Below, piece after piece: positions 52,613 to 53,546 of a DNA stretch of 53,546 nucleotides. The notes beneath the pieces were generated by a model, which made no database searches, was not told where the DNA came from, and worked only from the letters and a program-made list of their open reading frames with translations. Within the stretch, counting starts at the first letter, position 1. Each line of letters starts with the position of its first letter. The position numbers were made by a program, and so were the translations under genes. The DNA comes from Peptococcaceae bacterium (GTDB lineage: Bacteria > Bacillota > Desulfitobacteriia > Desulfitobacteriales > Syntrophobotulaceae), in the NCBI GenBank assembly GCA_012517475.1, contig JAAYUV010000109.1, positions 1-53,546 of the forward strand, in the 5' to 3' direction.

Positions 52613-53546
52613 TTATCGTCGTTTTAACTGATTTAGCTGAAACCTGTCGGCTTCGACATTGGCAAAGCAGTGTTCGCATAAGGGTATCTGACGCCGGTTG
52701 ATGGCCAGCATGACAGTGACAATCGGTGAATAGGGCTTGTCGAGCTTCTTCTTCGTTTTCCTGTGATACATGCTGACATGAAAATGCGGATTGCCGCAAA
52801 TGTAGCAGACACGGGAAAGAGGGTCCATCAAGTTGTACTCAGGCAGGCAAAATGATTGAACTGCCGACTTGATTTTAGCGAAGAAGTCCTTGTGTCTCGA
52901 AAAAGATTTGTACAGTGCCAGACTGACTGAGCAGGCTTTGCCCTTGGCGTTCTTGTAATTGACCAAGAGAGATCTGCCGTAACGTGCGAACACTTTCTTC
53001 ATGCTGATGTCGAATTTTCGCGCCAGGGTTTTAGCTATGGAAAACTGCACAATGTATTGGATGCGCGAACCCTTGTAGAAGTTGACGCAACCACGTTGCT
53101 GAGTCAGGAGTCCACGGAGTACCTGGTTGCCGTACTTGATGATTTCTTCCGGAGATTCTCTAAGGAGACGAGTGATACCGACGGGATAACCGTTACCTTT
53201 ACACAAACCGTTTTCACGTAGCTTTTTCAGAATACCATCCGTATTCATGTAGATACGGATGGTTGGGTCAAAAGGGTGGCTTTGAAATTTGCTGTGTTTG
53301 CCGGTGCCCTTGCGGATGATATATCCGAGAAAGGCCACTTCATTCTCTGGGGCATGTGTGATTTTGGTTTTCTCGTCGCTTAATCTCAGGCAGAGCTCGT
53401 TTTTTAGGAACTCCTTGATTTTCTGTTTCAAGTCGATTGCATAGGCCTTGGGAGCAATCACACCAATCAGAAAATCGTCGGCGTAGCGCACATACTTCAC
53501 TCTGCGGAAATTGGGGTCGTATCTGTCTGAAGTCGGGAGGTTTTCC
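52613..53546 (-). CDS. Group II intron reverse transcriptase/maturase, partial
   Basis: The frame is open from the right edge, about 311 residues, so the start is missing. The RT catalytic box is RYADDFLIGV, preceded by YDPNFRRVKYV. The thumb follows, then an X domain (LRGLLTQQRGCVNFYKG, then RKFDISMKKVFARYG). A C-terminal zinc/HNH-like segment has CYICGNPHFHVSMYHRK and INRRQIPLCEHCFANVEA; the usual His-His of the HNH endonuclease is Tyr-His, so cleavage may be lost. It helps the intron splice and insert. It reads toward the signal peptidase homologue. Confidence 0.88.
   Translation of the reverse strand, partial: ENLPTSDRYDPNFRRVKYVRYADDFLIGVIAPKAYAIDLKQKIKEFLKNELCLRLSDEKTKITHAPENEVAFLGYIIRKGTGKHSKFQSHPFDPTIRIYMNTDGILKKLRENGLCKGNGYPVGITRLLRESPEEIIKYGNQVLRGLLTQQRGCVNFYKGSRIQYIVQFSIAKTLARKFDISMKKVFARYGRSLLVNYKNAKGKACSVSLALYKSFSRHKDFFAKIKSAVQSFCLPEYNLMDPLSRVCYICGNPHFHVSMYHRKTKKKLDKPYSPIVTVMLAINRRQIPLCEHCFANVEADRFQLNQLKRR

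Larger units (their letters stand above)
52500..53546 (-). mobile_element. Group II intron, 3' part (continues past the window)
   Basis: On the minus strand the RT/maturase frame is followed by the intron's domain V (52562-52595) and a domain VI-like hairpin (about 52515-52560). The 5' part with domains I-IV start and the RT core lies beyond 53546. The intron's 3' end is somewhere near 52500-52520, about 30-50 bases after the signal peptidase homologue's stop. The exact splice point cannot be fixed by eye. Confidence 0.8.

Noticed and set aside
1-53546. CRISPR array, tRNA, rRNA or known riboswitch
   Set aside because: I looked for regular direct repeats with spacers, for tRNA TTC-type arms and for cobalamin-type boxes before cbiET and found none that I could support; a covariance-model scan would be decisive.

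Overview
The window reads as chromosome of a spore-forming, anaerobic, low-to-mid GC Gram-positive bacterium, most likely of the Peptococcaceae/Desulfitobacteriaceae (Dehalobacter, Desulfitobacterium, Desulfosporosinus or Syntrophobotulus-like). The evidence is gene content: a DegS/DegU pair, DnaD and DnaI-type helicase loaders, a SpoVD-like transpeptidase, SpoVK, the miaB-ricA and miaA-hfq-spoVK-ynbB neighbourhoods known from Bacillus, and anaerobe-type cofactor genes (CooT, LarB, CbiET). The taxonomic call is inference. I saw no rRNA, tRNA or CRISPR array.

Region by region. 1-3300 is a decaying zone: the tail of a peptide/nickel-type ABC binding protein, a frameshifted methyltransferase, a CGGC-domain remnant, a DUF3842-CooT unit that seems to have been duplicated and then decayed reciprocally, and the ghost of a group II intron maturase. 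3340-6845 holds degS-degU and a beta-CASP nuclease. 6851-9240 holds an HD protein and two helicase-loading genes. 9363-12748 holds an exported protein and a three-gene ANTAR / phosphodiester glycosidase / propeller-like operon. 12749-13136 is a nest of palindromic repeats. 13137-20643 holds UPF0182, trxB, a repeat-bearing LysM protein, a rhomboid protease and a SpoVD-like PBP. 20672-25800 has three consecutive M42 aminopeptidases, larB and cbiET. 25982-29520 is a gapA-pyk-deoR glycolytic cluster preceded by striking inverted repeats. 29624-33992 includes a PilZN-MinD fusion, an M23 endopeptidase and DegV. 34022-36671 has an unknown protein, miaB and ricA. 37010-44582 is mutS, a HyuA-type hydrolase, a histone-deacetylase-fold protein and mutL in one direction, the last three overlapping. 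44572-52470 has an M14 peptidase, an RsmJ-like methyltransferase, miaA, hfq, spoVK, a diguanylate cyclase, a methionine gamma-lyase-family protein and a signal peptidase I homologue that lacks both catalytic residues. 52500 to the end is the 3' part of a group II intron on the minus strand.

The most interesting items are: (1) the apparently dead signal peptidase; (2) the DUF3842-CooT duplication with complementary decay; (3) a deacetylase and a HyuA-type protein embedded, with overlapping reading frames, between mutS and mutL; (4) a MITE-like palindromic repeat family with at least two long copies 32 kb apart in opposite orientation, one nested inside what looks like an older hairpin; (5) the PilZN-MinD fusion; (6) the inverted repeats upstream of gapA. 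I found no single region I would confidently call a wholly new system. All family names are from recognising motifs in translated sequence; no database search was run.
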